From a virus, in IMG/VR virus record IMGVR_UViG_3300029448_000495, positions 1 to 22,222 of that record: a stretch of DNA of 22,222 nucleotides; one strand, 5' to 3'. A model generated the notes under the pieces. The model made no database searches. It saw only the letters and a program-made list of their open reading frames with translations, and was not told the DNA's origin. Shown piece after piece: positions 14,721-21,602 of the stretch. Position 1 is the stretch's first letter. Each line of letters opens with the position of its first letter. Both the position numbers and the translations under genes were made by a program.

Positions 14721-15493
14721 AGCCAGTCAGGTTTTTCAATCAGGGTATAGTCACCCCAACCAGTACCGTAATCCTCTGCACTGTCTGCCTGTGCTATGAT
14801 AGCTAGTGTCTTGTGTAGCTTCTCAGTAGCCCACTCCATTATCTCTGGACCCATGACATGCATGTGAGATATAAAGGGTGCTGACTTCTCACAACTAATA
14901 AAACTAAATTCAGTTATATCATAGCCAGCCAACTTACAGGTGTAAACATAATGAGCACCCTGTAGGAAGTAGCCATACTTCACACACTCATTTAAGAAAC
15001 CTTTAGGACTTGCATCCTGTGTAGTCTTAACGTCATACACTGTGTTCTCAGACTCAATCATTAGGTCTGGTCTAGTCTTAAGTGTTAGTCCTGAGATAGG
15101 GTCTTCAGCAAAGATACTAATCTCATTAACTCTGTCTGGATGGTTTAGTGCAGCAGCGCACACAGGGTTGGCTAGTGCACCCTTACTAATACAGTTAGCT
15201 ACATTAAACTCTACCTCAGTAAGTAGTACCTGATCCTCTGTGAGGCTATCCTTCATCTGCTTAAAGGCTACACTTGTCTTAGTCTTTGGCCCCTTAACAA
15301 CAAGGTTACGTTCTTTCTCCAGTAGGTTAGCATGTACTGCAGTACCCATAGCAAAGGCTGGATTGTTAGGGTTAATCTTCTGACCCTTCCAGTGTGCTAT
15401 TGATTTTTTAAAGACAGACTTCACTGCACTTGAAGAGACACCAGCCTTTAGATGGTACTCCTTGTTAGACATATCTGTGTTTACGTTTATCAT
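14717..15493 (-). CDS. RecB/RecE-type PD-(D/E)XK exonuclease
   Basis: A 258-aa protein of the phage exonuclease type. Motifs in order: His54 in MGTAVHANLLE, Glu124 in RVNEISIF, Asp143 in KTRPDLMI, D154-V-K156 in VYDVKTTQD, and Gln178/Tyr182 in YFLQGAHYVY. This is the RecB-family nuclease order (H, E, D, D-x-K, QxxxY). It likely digests dsDNA ends for recombination or host DNA degradation; T7 gp6 plays the matching role in that phage but is an unrelated fold. The ribosome-binding site AAGG lies seven bases before the ATG, and a strong hairpin lies just upstream. It overlaps the resolvase gene by ATGA. Confidence 0.88.
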   Translation of the reverse strand: MINVNTDMSNKEYHLKAGVSSSAVKSVFKKSIAHWKGQKINPNNPAFAMGTAVHANLLEKERNLVVKGPKTKTSVAFKQMKDSLTEDQVLLTEVEFNVANCISKGALANPVCAAALNHPDRVNEISIFAEDPISGLTLKTRPDLMIESENTVYDVKTTQDASPKGFLNECVKYGYFLQGAHYVYTCKLAGYDITEFSFISCEKSAPFISHMHVMGPEIMEWATEKLHKTLAIIAQADSAEDYGTGWGDYTLIEKPDWL

Positions 15494-15508
15494 GTTTGTC
15501 CTTAATAA

Positions 15509-15531
15509 GGGGTGAGCATTAGGCCCACCCC
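15509..15531 (-). promoter_or_regulatory. Perfect 9-bp hairpin in the leader of the exonuclease gene
   Basis: On the - strand, GGGGTGGGC and GCTCACCCC pair over nine base pairs (one G-U) around a 5-base CTAAT loop. It lies in the 47-base gap between SSB and the exonuclease, one of very few gaps in this arm, and ends about 15 bases before the ATG. A short TTATT follows, too weak for a typical intrinsic terminator. It could be a partial terminator, a 3' stabiliser of the SSB message, or a control on exonuclease translation. Confidence 0.6.
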
Positions 15532-15540
15532 AAGTTGCAC

Positions 15541-16071
15541 TTAGAATAAGATTGCATCTGATTCCAGTGTTGTTTCAGGTTTACTTGTGGCAGGGGTGTA
15601 ACCACTGTCTACCTGTTGGTTTACGTATGGCAAGTGGTCTATAACCTTTACAGACTCTAGCCGTGTACCTGTGTTACCATACTTAGGTAAGTCATAAACA
15701 GCTACCGTAGTCTCAACAATAGAACCGTTACCTATTGGACCATCAACATCATAATCCCAGAAGCTACCATCAGCCTTAGTAACAGAGGGTGCTCCACTGC
15801 TCCAATCATAGCCACTGTTAAACTTCCTATCAAACTTAACCCTAAGTCCTCTACCCTCTAGGTCAGGCTTTGGTTCCTTACCACACTTAGCTGCTGTAAG
15901 CTTGCTAATGTTTTCATCGTCAAGGATCATATCAATAGTGCAAGCACCACTGTACTTCTCGTAGCTGCCCTCTGCTTGGACGGTAGGTTTCCATCCTGTG
16001 AGGTCACGGTTCTGTTCAAATACCTTTGCCCATTCAGCAATACCGTGTAGTGTAATCATTCTAGTAGCCAT
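15541..16071 (-). CDS. Single-stranded DNA-binding protein, T7 gp2.5-like
   Basis: A 176-aa protein between the polymerase and exonuclease genes. The N-terminal 150 residues are beta-rich with many aromatics (WKPT, YDWSSG, FWDYDVDG), fitting an OB-fold. The linker 155-166 is Pro/Thr/Ser-rich. The tail ESDAILF is acidic and ends in Phe, as in gp2.5 and other SSBs where the last aromatic residue contacts polymerase or helicase. It would coat single-stranded DNA at the fork. Start at ATG 16071 with AGGAGAG nearby. It is shorter than T7 gp2.5 (232 aa). Function is inferred from position, composition and tail, with no strict signature motif. Confidence 0.8.
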   Translation of the reverse strand: MATRMITLHGIAEWAKVFEQNRDLTGWKPTVQAEGSYEKYSGACTIDMILDDENISKLTAAKCGKEPKPDLEGRGLRVKFDRKFNSGYDWSSGAPSVTKADGSFWDYDVDGPIGNGSIVETTVAVYDLPKYGNTGTRLESVKVIDHLPYVNQQVDSGYTPATSKPETTLESDAILF

Positions 16072-16082
16072 GTATCTCTCCT

Positions 16083-17915
16083 TTAGTGTACATCTGCGTA
16101 GGTTTGACCATACTGTATATCAATACCTAAGTCAACATTTAATTTTAGTTGTTCGTTAAGTTTTTCTATTGCCCACTGTAGGGCTGATGTGTGTTCATTC
16201 TCCTCACCTTTCCTAATAACATTAATACTTTCATCGTGGAACTGTCCTACAATGTTTGATCTCTTTGATCGATACAGTGCAACCCACCTATCAAAACAGT
16301 ATGCACCTGTGCTCTGGTTGATAGTAGAGAAAGCATCCTTCTTAAAACGTAGACTGTGCCAGAACTTACTAACTGGATTCTGTATCCACATATCTTTGTT
16401 TATCTCTCTTGGTTTCTGATCATTACAGAACTGCTTGACAGACCAGTTGCGGCTCCAGTAAGCCTCAAGTAAATCCTTAGCTTGGTCCTCAGACATATCT
16501 GTTTCACGAGATAGCTTAGGTGCACCAATACCATAGGTAGCAGAGTAGTTTACCACCTTGAAGTTCTTACGTAGTTCCTTTAGCTTTGGCATGTCACCTC
16601 TGTTGTATTTGTCTATCTCCTCTTGTGTAGCATATCCAGCATGTCTTGCCAAGTCTAAGTGAGGATCAAAACCAGACTGTGACATTTCTGCCACGTAGTC
16701 AGGATCATAGGGGTGCATGTAGTGACGCTTGGTTGTGTCCTCTAGTGAGGTCATGTCTGCACCACAGAGAAGGTATCCATCAGGTGCAGTCAAGCAGCCA
16801 CGTATTTCCATACCCCAAGGCTTGTCAACACCAGGAAGATTAACCAGAGGCTTCTGATGTTTGAACCGTAGTGTGTTAGTCAGGCCAGCAATCTCTGCTT
16901 TGACATAACCATCACGCTCACACTCTAAGAAACCTTTGAGTATACCTAGCCTGTGTTGCAGGACAGTTAGTCCATCAAGAACCTGCACCTGTTTGTTGTC
17001 CTTCATCAACCTCTTCACAGACTTAGTAAGCTCACCGTACACTCTGACTTGTGGTATCTTACGGTCATCAACATACTTGAATGTACATGGAGTCCAGCCA
17101 AGTCCAAACAGCCAGTCCTTAACCTGATCAGAAGACATAGGGTTAGCTGCCTCAACACCTTTAACAACTGTTACCTCACCCTCATAGTCATGGGGTAGTC
17201 CTTCATCATCTAGTATACCAAGCCACTTTTTTCCCTGTGAGGATAGTGATCCATCTTTTTTATAGCAGGACTTTGGTTTACTTTTGACTGCCATAATCTT
17301 TCGCATTGGCATAACGTCCACCAACTCTTGTGTTTTCTGATCTTGTAAATCCGTAAGCTGTTGCACGAGGTCTTGTGATTTTTGGACATCTAACTTCCAC
17401 CCTTGTTGCTCTGCTTCTTTAGCACAGTCCATTTTAAATTGAAGGTAACGAAAGAAACGATTAAGTTCTGTCTTGTCTTTGTAGATAAACATAAACCGTT
17501 TAATTAAGTCTTGCCACAGTTCACAGTTGATCTTCACATCTTCTTGACAACGATGTATATACTCCTCTTCAGTTAAGTTATGCCAATCAGTAATGACTGG
17601 TTTAGGTATACCAAAGTCTTCACCAAAGGTATCAAGACCATGCCGTGATCTGTTGTGGTTGAGCACCCAAGACATAGGTAGGGTATCAAACAACTGAGCC
17701 TTAATCTTTATACCAAGTATTCTTTCTAACAAAGGTACATCATATCGAACTATGTTATGTCCTATCAAACCCTTTGCATTAAGTAAGATATTACGCATAG
17801 CATTGTAGTCACTGGTGCTTACAAGTGGACCACCATTAGGATCACGATAGCTAAGACAATGTATCTTAGTTGCGTCCTCTAATAGACCATCTGCTTCTAT
17901 ATCAAACACTATCAT
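16083..17915 (-). CDS. DNA polymerase I-type (family A) with 3'-5' exonuclease
   Basis: A 610-aa replicative polymerase. Exonuclease motifs: D5-I-E7 (Exo I), N54...D59 (Exo II, GHNIVRYD) and Y119...D126 (Exo III), so proofreading looks intact. Polymerase motifs: A at D387 in CGADMTSLE, B at K453-V-V-N-Y457-S-A-T-Y461-G, and C at H560-D561-E562. Tyr457 sits where E. coli Pol I has Phe762, as in T7 gp5; this residue favours even use of dideoxy- and deoxynucleotides. There is no 5'-3' nuclease domain. The gene follows the primase-helicase with a 4-base ATGA overlap and is the central replication enzyme of the phage. Confidence 0.95.
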   Translation of the reverse strand: MIVFDIEADGLLEDATKIHCLSYRDPNGGPLVSTSDYNAMRNILLNAKGLIGHNIVRYDVPLLERILGIKIKAQLFDTLPMSWVLNHNRSRHGLDTFGEDFGIPKPVITDWHNLTEEEYIHRCQEDVKINCELWQDLIKRFMFIYKDKTELNRFFRYLQFKMDCAKEAEQQGWKLDVQKSQDLVQQLTDLQDQKTQELVDVMPMRKIMAVKSKPKSCYKKDGSLSSQGKKWLGILDDEGLPHDYEGEVTVVKGVEAANPMSSDQVKDWLFGLGWTPCTFKYVDDRKIPQVRVYGELTKSVKRLMKDNKQVQVLDGLTVLQHRLGILKGFLECERDGYVKAEIAGLTNTLRFKHQKPLVNLPGVDKPWGMEIRGCLTAPDGYLLCGADMTSLEDTTKRHYMHPYDPDYVAEMSQSGFDPHLDLARHAGYATQEEIDKYNRGDMPKLKELRKNFKVVNYSATYGIGAPKLSRETDMSEDQAKDLLEAYWSRNWSVKQFCNDQKPREINKDMWIQNPVSKFWHSLRFKKDAFSTINQSTGAYCFDRWVALYRSKRSNIVGQFHDESINVIRKGEENEHTSALQWAIEKLNEQLKLNVDLGIDIQYGQTYADVH

Positions 17916-19525
17916 AGGTGTACAACATTGTCTGTTTGTGTAAAGGGTACATCCTCTGTAAGTATAGTTGTATCAGGGTCATAGTAGACTGCCCCTGCAT
18001 TACCCAACCTAGCGAAGGGTCTGTTCTTATCCACGATAAAGTTAGTAGTGTTCTGCAATATTTCATCCTCTGATTCTACATCTCTGTCTATCTTTATACA
18101 GATTATTGCTTCTTCTTCAAGAGAGGCTGCGTACTTTGTTCTACCATCATCATTGACCTGTGATATAAATACCACACCAATGTTCAACTCCTTGGCTAGT
18201 TGTGCCATACGTGCACCTAGTGTTGTGAGTGTACTTGTAGCACCATCAACGCCAGTGTTAGATAGGTATGCTAAACGCTGTACGTGATCAACAAATATAT
18301 AGTCAGCCCCAAACACAGTAGCCGCAGTACGAGTATGATCAAGTAACTTAAGTGGATCATCGTGACTCCTCATTTCAAACACGATAGTTCTGTTGTTCTC
18401 TGTGTCAGCAGCTATCTGTCCTGCACGTATCACCTCGTCTATGCTTACGTTGTTTGCTGCAGCATCATCATTTGTTCTGACATTACATCCAAGATGGTAG
18501 GTAGCCATAGCTCTGTAGGTGGTAGACTTCATCTCTTCCATGTGAAGCAGTGCTACCCTAATACCATGAGTCCTTAGTAGGCCAGCCTCAAAGTAACGTA
18601 TCACCTCAGTCTTACCTGTACCCCTTGGTGCTTTGATGAATGTCAGTCCACCCTTAACCATACCCCTGATCTTACTGTCAAGACCTGAGTGACCTGTTGG
18701 TGTGTATGAGTATGGGTTCTCATTACGTATGGCTGCATCTACATCCTGACATGTGATAAAGAAGTTGTCAGGTGAATACTTCTGTGGCTTCATTGCTGCC
18801 CACATAAGTTCCTTACCATCCCCTGCAAACAGGAAGTCATTGGCATCCTTATGCTTGGACATAGGCACGTAGTAGAACTTCTCTGGTAGCACAGAATAAA
18901 TCTTATCTGCAGCAGCCTTACCTGCAGTGTCTAGTTCCCCTGCATAAATGACTGTCTCAAAAGACTTAAGGTAGTCTAGGTTCTTCTGCAGAAACTTCTC
19001 TCCTATCGATGCGCTGGGTAGTGACTTGACAGGAAACTTCTCACCAAGAATCTCATACAGACTAGCTGCATCAAACTCACCCTCAGTTAGGTACAGACGC
19101 TTGCTTGTACCTGCATTAAACTCAGGGCCAAACAGGTGTACCATACCTAAGCCTGTGTCCTTCACCCAAGTCTTAGACTTATCATTGAAAGCCCTATACT
19201 TGGTGGTGTGTGGATACTTGTAGGCATACCTAACAGGTTGCCCATCCTCACCCAACTGTATCTGAATACCATAGAGTTGACACACATCAGGCTTGATACC
19301 TCTTATGTCCTCATAGGTTCCAGACTTTACGTTTACGTCCATAATATTTATCCTTTGCTTTACTGGATATTGATCCTTAGCCCAATCAAATGTAGGCTTA
19401 GAACTAGGGTAGGAAGTACCGCAACTGTGGCAGTAGCCATACCCTTCATCGTTCCAATTAAATGCATCACTTGATCCACAGTCCTCAAACGGACAAGCCA
19501 AGTGTGGTGTATCACCGTCTGCCAT
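17912..19525 (-). CDS. T7 gp4-like primase-helicase
   Basis: A 537-aa bifunctional protein. Zinc-binding module: C11, C16, C32, C35. Toprim-like primase core: Glu149 in LTEGEFDA, and E197-L-D199 in AGELDTAGKAAA, where most primases have D-x-D. Helicase core: Walker A KAPRGTGKT (298-306), Walker B ending D413 in YIFVDHVQRL, and a later DnaB-type motif FISQVNDDGRTKYAAS (453-468). It unwinds the fork and lays primers; the 537 residues match T7 gp4 (566 aa). The gene overlaps thyX by 14 bases and carries its own GGAG ribosome-binding sequence inside it. Confidence 0.93.
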   Translation of the reverse strand: MADGDTPHLACPFEDCGSSDAFNWNDEGYGYCHSCGTSYPSSKPTFDWAKDQYPVKQRINIMDVNVKSGTYEDIRGIKPDVCQLYGIQIQLGEDGQPVRYAYKYPHTTKYRAFNDKSKTWVKDTGLGMVHLFGPEFNAGTSKRLYLTEGEFDAASLYEILGEKFPVKSLPSASIGEKFLQKNLDYLKSFETVIYAGELDTAGKAAADKIYSVLPEKFYYVPMSKHKDANDFLFAGDGKELMWAAMKPQKYSPDNFFITCQDVDAAIRNENPYSYTPTGHSGLDSKIRGMVKGGLTFIKAPRGTGKTEVIRYFEAGLLRTHGIRVALLHMEEMKSTTYRAMATYHLGCNVRTNDDAAANNVSIDEVIRAGQIAADTENNRTIVFEMRSHDDPLKLLDHTRTAATVFGADYIFVDHVQRLAYLSNTGVDGATSTLTTLGARMAQLAKELNIGVVFISQVNDDGRTKYAASLEEEAIICIKIDRDVESEDEILQNTTNFIVDKNRPFARLGNAGAVYYDPDTTILTEDVPFTQTDNVVHL

Positions 19526-20327
19526 TTGCTACACTCTTCTCCTTTCCTCTTTGTCTTTCATCTTCTGTCATGTCACGTATCGTGCTCTGTGTCAACCCCA
19601 AAAGAGATTGCCAGGAATTAGGGAATAGATCAAGCATAACTTTACTGATCTGGTGAGCTATATCTCTAGTCTCCCCCTGCGTATCATCCTTACACCTGAG
19701 TATACACATATCTGCAAATGCGTCAAGACTACCTGACCAATACCATTCTGTCATGGTGCTTTGAGGCAACACCATACGTGCTTGCTCTGGACAAATATTG
19801 TTTGCTAACAATTCTTTATAAATTGCAAAAGAGCTAGAGTAAGTATTGTCTTCTACATACCTAGACGTATTAGTTTCCCAGTAATCAGCTAAGTATGCTT
19901 TATCATCTGCATAATCTTCAGTATCGTCACATTGCAATTCGTTTACAAAACCATTACCACTCCCTTGTTTTTTATCGTCAGCCCTCTCTCTCCAGTTCTC
20001 AGGTACATAGAACTCAGGATCATTATCTACGTACCTACGGCTTATTTCATTCCACCGTAGGAACTTATGCTTCACTAGTTGTCTAGCTACGAAGATGGGA
20101 GCCTTGACATGGAACGACACAAAGCAGTGACCAAAGGGTGACATGTGCTCATGCTTGGCTAGGTAACGTATTAATTTTAGATCACTGTCATGTAAGACAG
20201 GACGCATAGTGCCACCATCTGCACCAGTGTAGCCAAGGGCTTCTACCTTTTTACCAAAGGATACCCTAGCTGCATTGACCACTGTGAGGTCATCACCCAT
20301 ATGGTTTATGTAAGTTGCTCTAATCAT
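19512..20327 (-). CDS. thyX: Flavin-dependent thymidylate synthase
   Basis: A 271-aa enzyme that methylates dUMP to dTMP using FAD and folate. The signature region is present: H61-M-S-P-F-G-H67, the strand FVSFHVKAPIFVARQ, then K86-H87-K88...R91-W-N93-E94-I-S96-R-R98-Y99. The canonical ThyX motif is RHRxxSxNExSxRY, so R, R and the first S are replaced by K, K and R while NE, S96 and RY are kept; this variant matches what I recall for marine phage ThyX proteins. PEQARMVLP (180-188) follows. An insertion-like acidic stretch (about 120-165) separates the halves. The start overlaps the 33-aa gene by ATGA. It supplies thymidine for phage DNA beside the RNR. Confidence 0.92.
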   Translation of the reverse strand: MIRATYINHMGDDLTVVNAARVSFGKKVEALGYTGADGGTMRPVLHDSDLKLIRYLAKHEHMSPFGHCFVSFHVKAPIFVARQLVKHKFLRWNEISRRYVDNDPEFYVPENWRERADDKKQGSGNGFVNELQCDDTEDYADDKAYLADYWETNTSRYVEDNTYSSSFAIYKELLANNICPEQARMVLPQSTMTEWYWSGSLDAFADMCILRCKDDTQGETRDIAHQISKVMLDLFPNSWQSLLGLTQSTIRDMTEDERQRGKEKSVANGRR

Positions 20328-20425
20328 TTATCACCTGCTAGTAGTATCTTTTCTAGTAAAGCTAAACGCCTCTCAAGTTCAAGAACACGCTTAGATAATT
20401 CTTCTACATAAAAGTTACTGTTCAT
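20324..20425 (-). CDS. 33-aa coiled-coil microprotein
   Basis: ATG at 20425 overlaps the upstream stop (ATGA) and its own TGA overlaps the thyX start (ATGA). Leucines fall in heptad-like spacing through YVEELSKRVLELERRL, giving a short leucine-zipper helix. An AGAAGGA ribosome-binding sequence lies about ten bases upstream. Such tiny proteins often form dimers or bind a partner, but no function is known. Evidence is the coupled overlaps, the ribosome-binding site and the coiled-coil pattern. Confidence 0.6.
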   Translation of the reverse strand: MNSNFYVEELSKRVLELERRLALLEKILLAGDK

Positions 20426-20598
20426 ATTTGTTTTATCCTTCTTATTATGTATCCAAAAAGTACAACCTGCATCCATACTATCCAGATAACTATTGTGTCT
20501 ATATCCTCTACATTAATTCCTACAGTAACCATAACAGCTACGTTTAAAATCATCAGGAAGTAAGCTATCATAGGAATTAATATCAAGAACCATATCAT
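20422..20598 (-). CDS. 58-aa two-membrane-span protein
   Basis: The start overlaps the upstream gene by ATGA and its TGA overlaps the downstream ATG by ATGA. Residues about 3-27 (WFLILIPMIAYFLMILNVAV) and 36-52 (IVIWIVWMQVVLFGYII) are hydrophobic, separated by an acidic turn (VEDID) and followed by a basic tail RRIKQI, consistent with a hairpin in the inner membrane and both ends inside. Its role is unknown. It forms a small membrane cluster with the putative lipoprotein just upstream. Confidence 0.65.
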   Translation of the reverse strand: MIWFLILIPMIAYFLMILNVAVMVTVGINVEDIDTIVIWIVWMQVVLFGYIIRRIKQI

Positions 20599-20795
20599 TT
20601 AGTTTTCCCCATATTCATAGGTGCATACACCTCACCATTGTAGTTTGGATACTTCTTCTTATCATCAACTCCAAAGTTACATGATGCAAGAAGGAGTAGC
20701 GTACCTATGATTACATACGTACCTGTCTTACACCACTGTAAGAAGCTCATGTATGTAGCCTCTGCTTCTATCTGCGCTGCTTCTCTAGGGGTCAT
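20595..20795 (-). CDS. Putative small lipoprotein or membrane protein (66 aa)
   Basis: I place the start at ATG 20795 (MTPREAAQIEAEATYM), behind a GGGGGAGAAA ribosome-binding region inside the upstream gene. Residues 25-39 form a hydrophobic segment ending L36-A-S-C39, a good lipobox. The segment before it is long for a lipoprotein signal (24 residues), but Met16 (ATG at 20750, with AGAGG upstream) would give a classical signal, so two starts may exist. After C39 comes a short polar tail (DDKKKYPNYNGEVYAP). If processed it would be lipid-anchored outside the cytoplasmic membrane. Early phage lipoproteins often block superinfecting phage; that role is inference only. Confidence 0.6.
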   Translation of the reverse strand: MTPREAAQIEAEATYMSFLQWCKTGTYVIIGTLLLLASCNFGVDDKKKYPNYNGEVYAPMNMGKTK

Positions 20796-21000
20796 ACATT
20801 TCTCCCCCATCTCCAAACATTGCATCCCAATCATCAGGGGTAATACCTGTCTTAATAAACTCTCTTTCATCAGGTGTCAAGTTAGGAAATGCATCTTGTA
20901 TCAATGCACCTTTTTCCCAAGCAACAAACTGATCTTTGGTTACGTCTAAATCCATAACATTTATCTTACCAGATATAGGACTAAGCCTTGGAAATTTCAT
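20785..21000 (-). CDS. Small conserved-type phage protein of unknown function (71 aa)
   Basis: Start at ATG 21000 (MKFPRLSPISGKINVMDLD), seven bases after AAGGAG; an in-frame GTG two codons earlier is less well placed. It is acidic with a helical core containing GALIQDAFPNLTPDEREFIKTG followed by ITPDDWDAMFG. I recognise this pattern (LIQDAFP..TPDEREF.. TGITP..WD) from small early proteins of many marine and other phages, where it has no assigned function. It overlaps the T5orf172 gene upstream by 20 bases and the putative lipoprotein downstream by 11 bases. Confidence 0.8.
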   Translation of the reverse strand: MKFPRLSPISGKINVMDLDVTKDQFVAWEKGALIQDAFPNLTPDEREFIKTGITPDDWDAMFGDGGEMYDP

Positions 21001-21478
21001 CTTCACTCTCCTTTATGTGTTCTAGTATAACTATAGCTTCCTCACCTGTGATCTTAAACCACTCACCCTGTCTCTCACCACATAGGGCTGCGGCCTTGTG
21101 TGCTACACGCTCTGCCTTACCCCTATCCTGAGAGGATACAGAGTGTATCAGTTTATAGTCACGCATAGGTGAGCTTGTCTGATACCCATTGAGCCTATCC
21201 TCTGCATCGATTGCCATACCTATCTTGATCCAGTCAGGCCATGCAGGATTACTGATTGCATACACGTACCCCTCTTTTACTTTTACATCCTTCTGTAGAG
21301 AAGTAAAGGCAGCATCATTAAAGTTAGAATAACGTCCTGGTTTATGTAATGGGTGAGCCATAGGTATATACTTACCGTTGACCCACATCTGAGATTCTTT
21401 TCTTTTCTTTACTGATTCTGGATTATCCTTGTAGTAATATTTCTTACCTGTCTTTGGATTAATTTCTTGAGTCATCAT
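20981..21478 (-). CDS. T5orf172-domain protein (GIY-YIG-like nuclease fold)
   Basis: A 165-aa protein. Residues 1-65 are basic and polar, with KTGKKYYYKDNPESVKKRKE and a MWVNGKYIP motif. From 70 on there is a GIY-YIG superfamily signature of the T5orf172/MUG113 type: GYVYAISNP (70-78), WIKIG (83-87), Arg95, Glu123 in GKAERVAHKAA, and GEWFKIT (138-144). The fold suggests a DNA nuclease or DNA-binding role. GGAG lies a few bases before the first of two adjacent ATGs. It sits between the integrase-side small gene and the 71-aa gene in the early cluster. Activity is unproven for most members of this family. Confidence 0.8.
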   Translation of the reverse strand: MMTQEINPKTGKKYYYKDNPESVKKRKESQMWVNGKYIPMAHPLHKPGRYSNFNDAAFTSLQKDVKVKEGYVYAISNPAWPDWIKIGMAIDAEDRLNGYQTSSPMRDYKLIHSVSSQDRGKAERVAHKAAALCGERQGEWFKITGEEAIVILEHIKESEDEISKA

Positions 21479-21602
21479 AACTATCTCCTTTGTGCTTCTC
21501 TTTACGTACTGGTTTAGGTTTCTTCTTGTCAGGTATCACCTGCTGTTTGTACTTAGGTTGCCTGACATCCTTAGCCATAGGGTTTTTAATGTAGCTTTTC
21601 AC
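21459..21602 (-). CDS. 47-aa Lys/Pro-rich basic microprotein (GTG start)
   Basis: GTG at 21600-21602 overlaps the integrase TGA as GTGA and is preceded by TAGGAG nine bases away. The protein contains KNPMAKDVRQPKYKQQVIPD and then KKKPKPVRKEKHKGD. The pattern NP-x-AK-x-(L/V)R-x-P-(K/Q)-(Y/F)-x-x-x-V followed by a Lys-rich tail is one I recall from many short phage proteins of unknown function. Very basic and small, it may bind nucleic acid. An alternative start is ATG at 21578 (39 aa), which lacks a clear ribosome-binding site. Confidence 0.7.
   Translation of the reverse strand: MKSYIKNPMAKDVRQPKYKQQVIPDKKKPKPVRKEKHKGDSYDDSRN

Noticed and set aside
20796-20870. Longer start for the putative lipoprotein gene
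   Set aside because: It would overlap the 71-aa gene by about 85 bases and encode shadow sequence; ATG 20795 has a strong ribosome-binding region.
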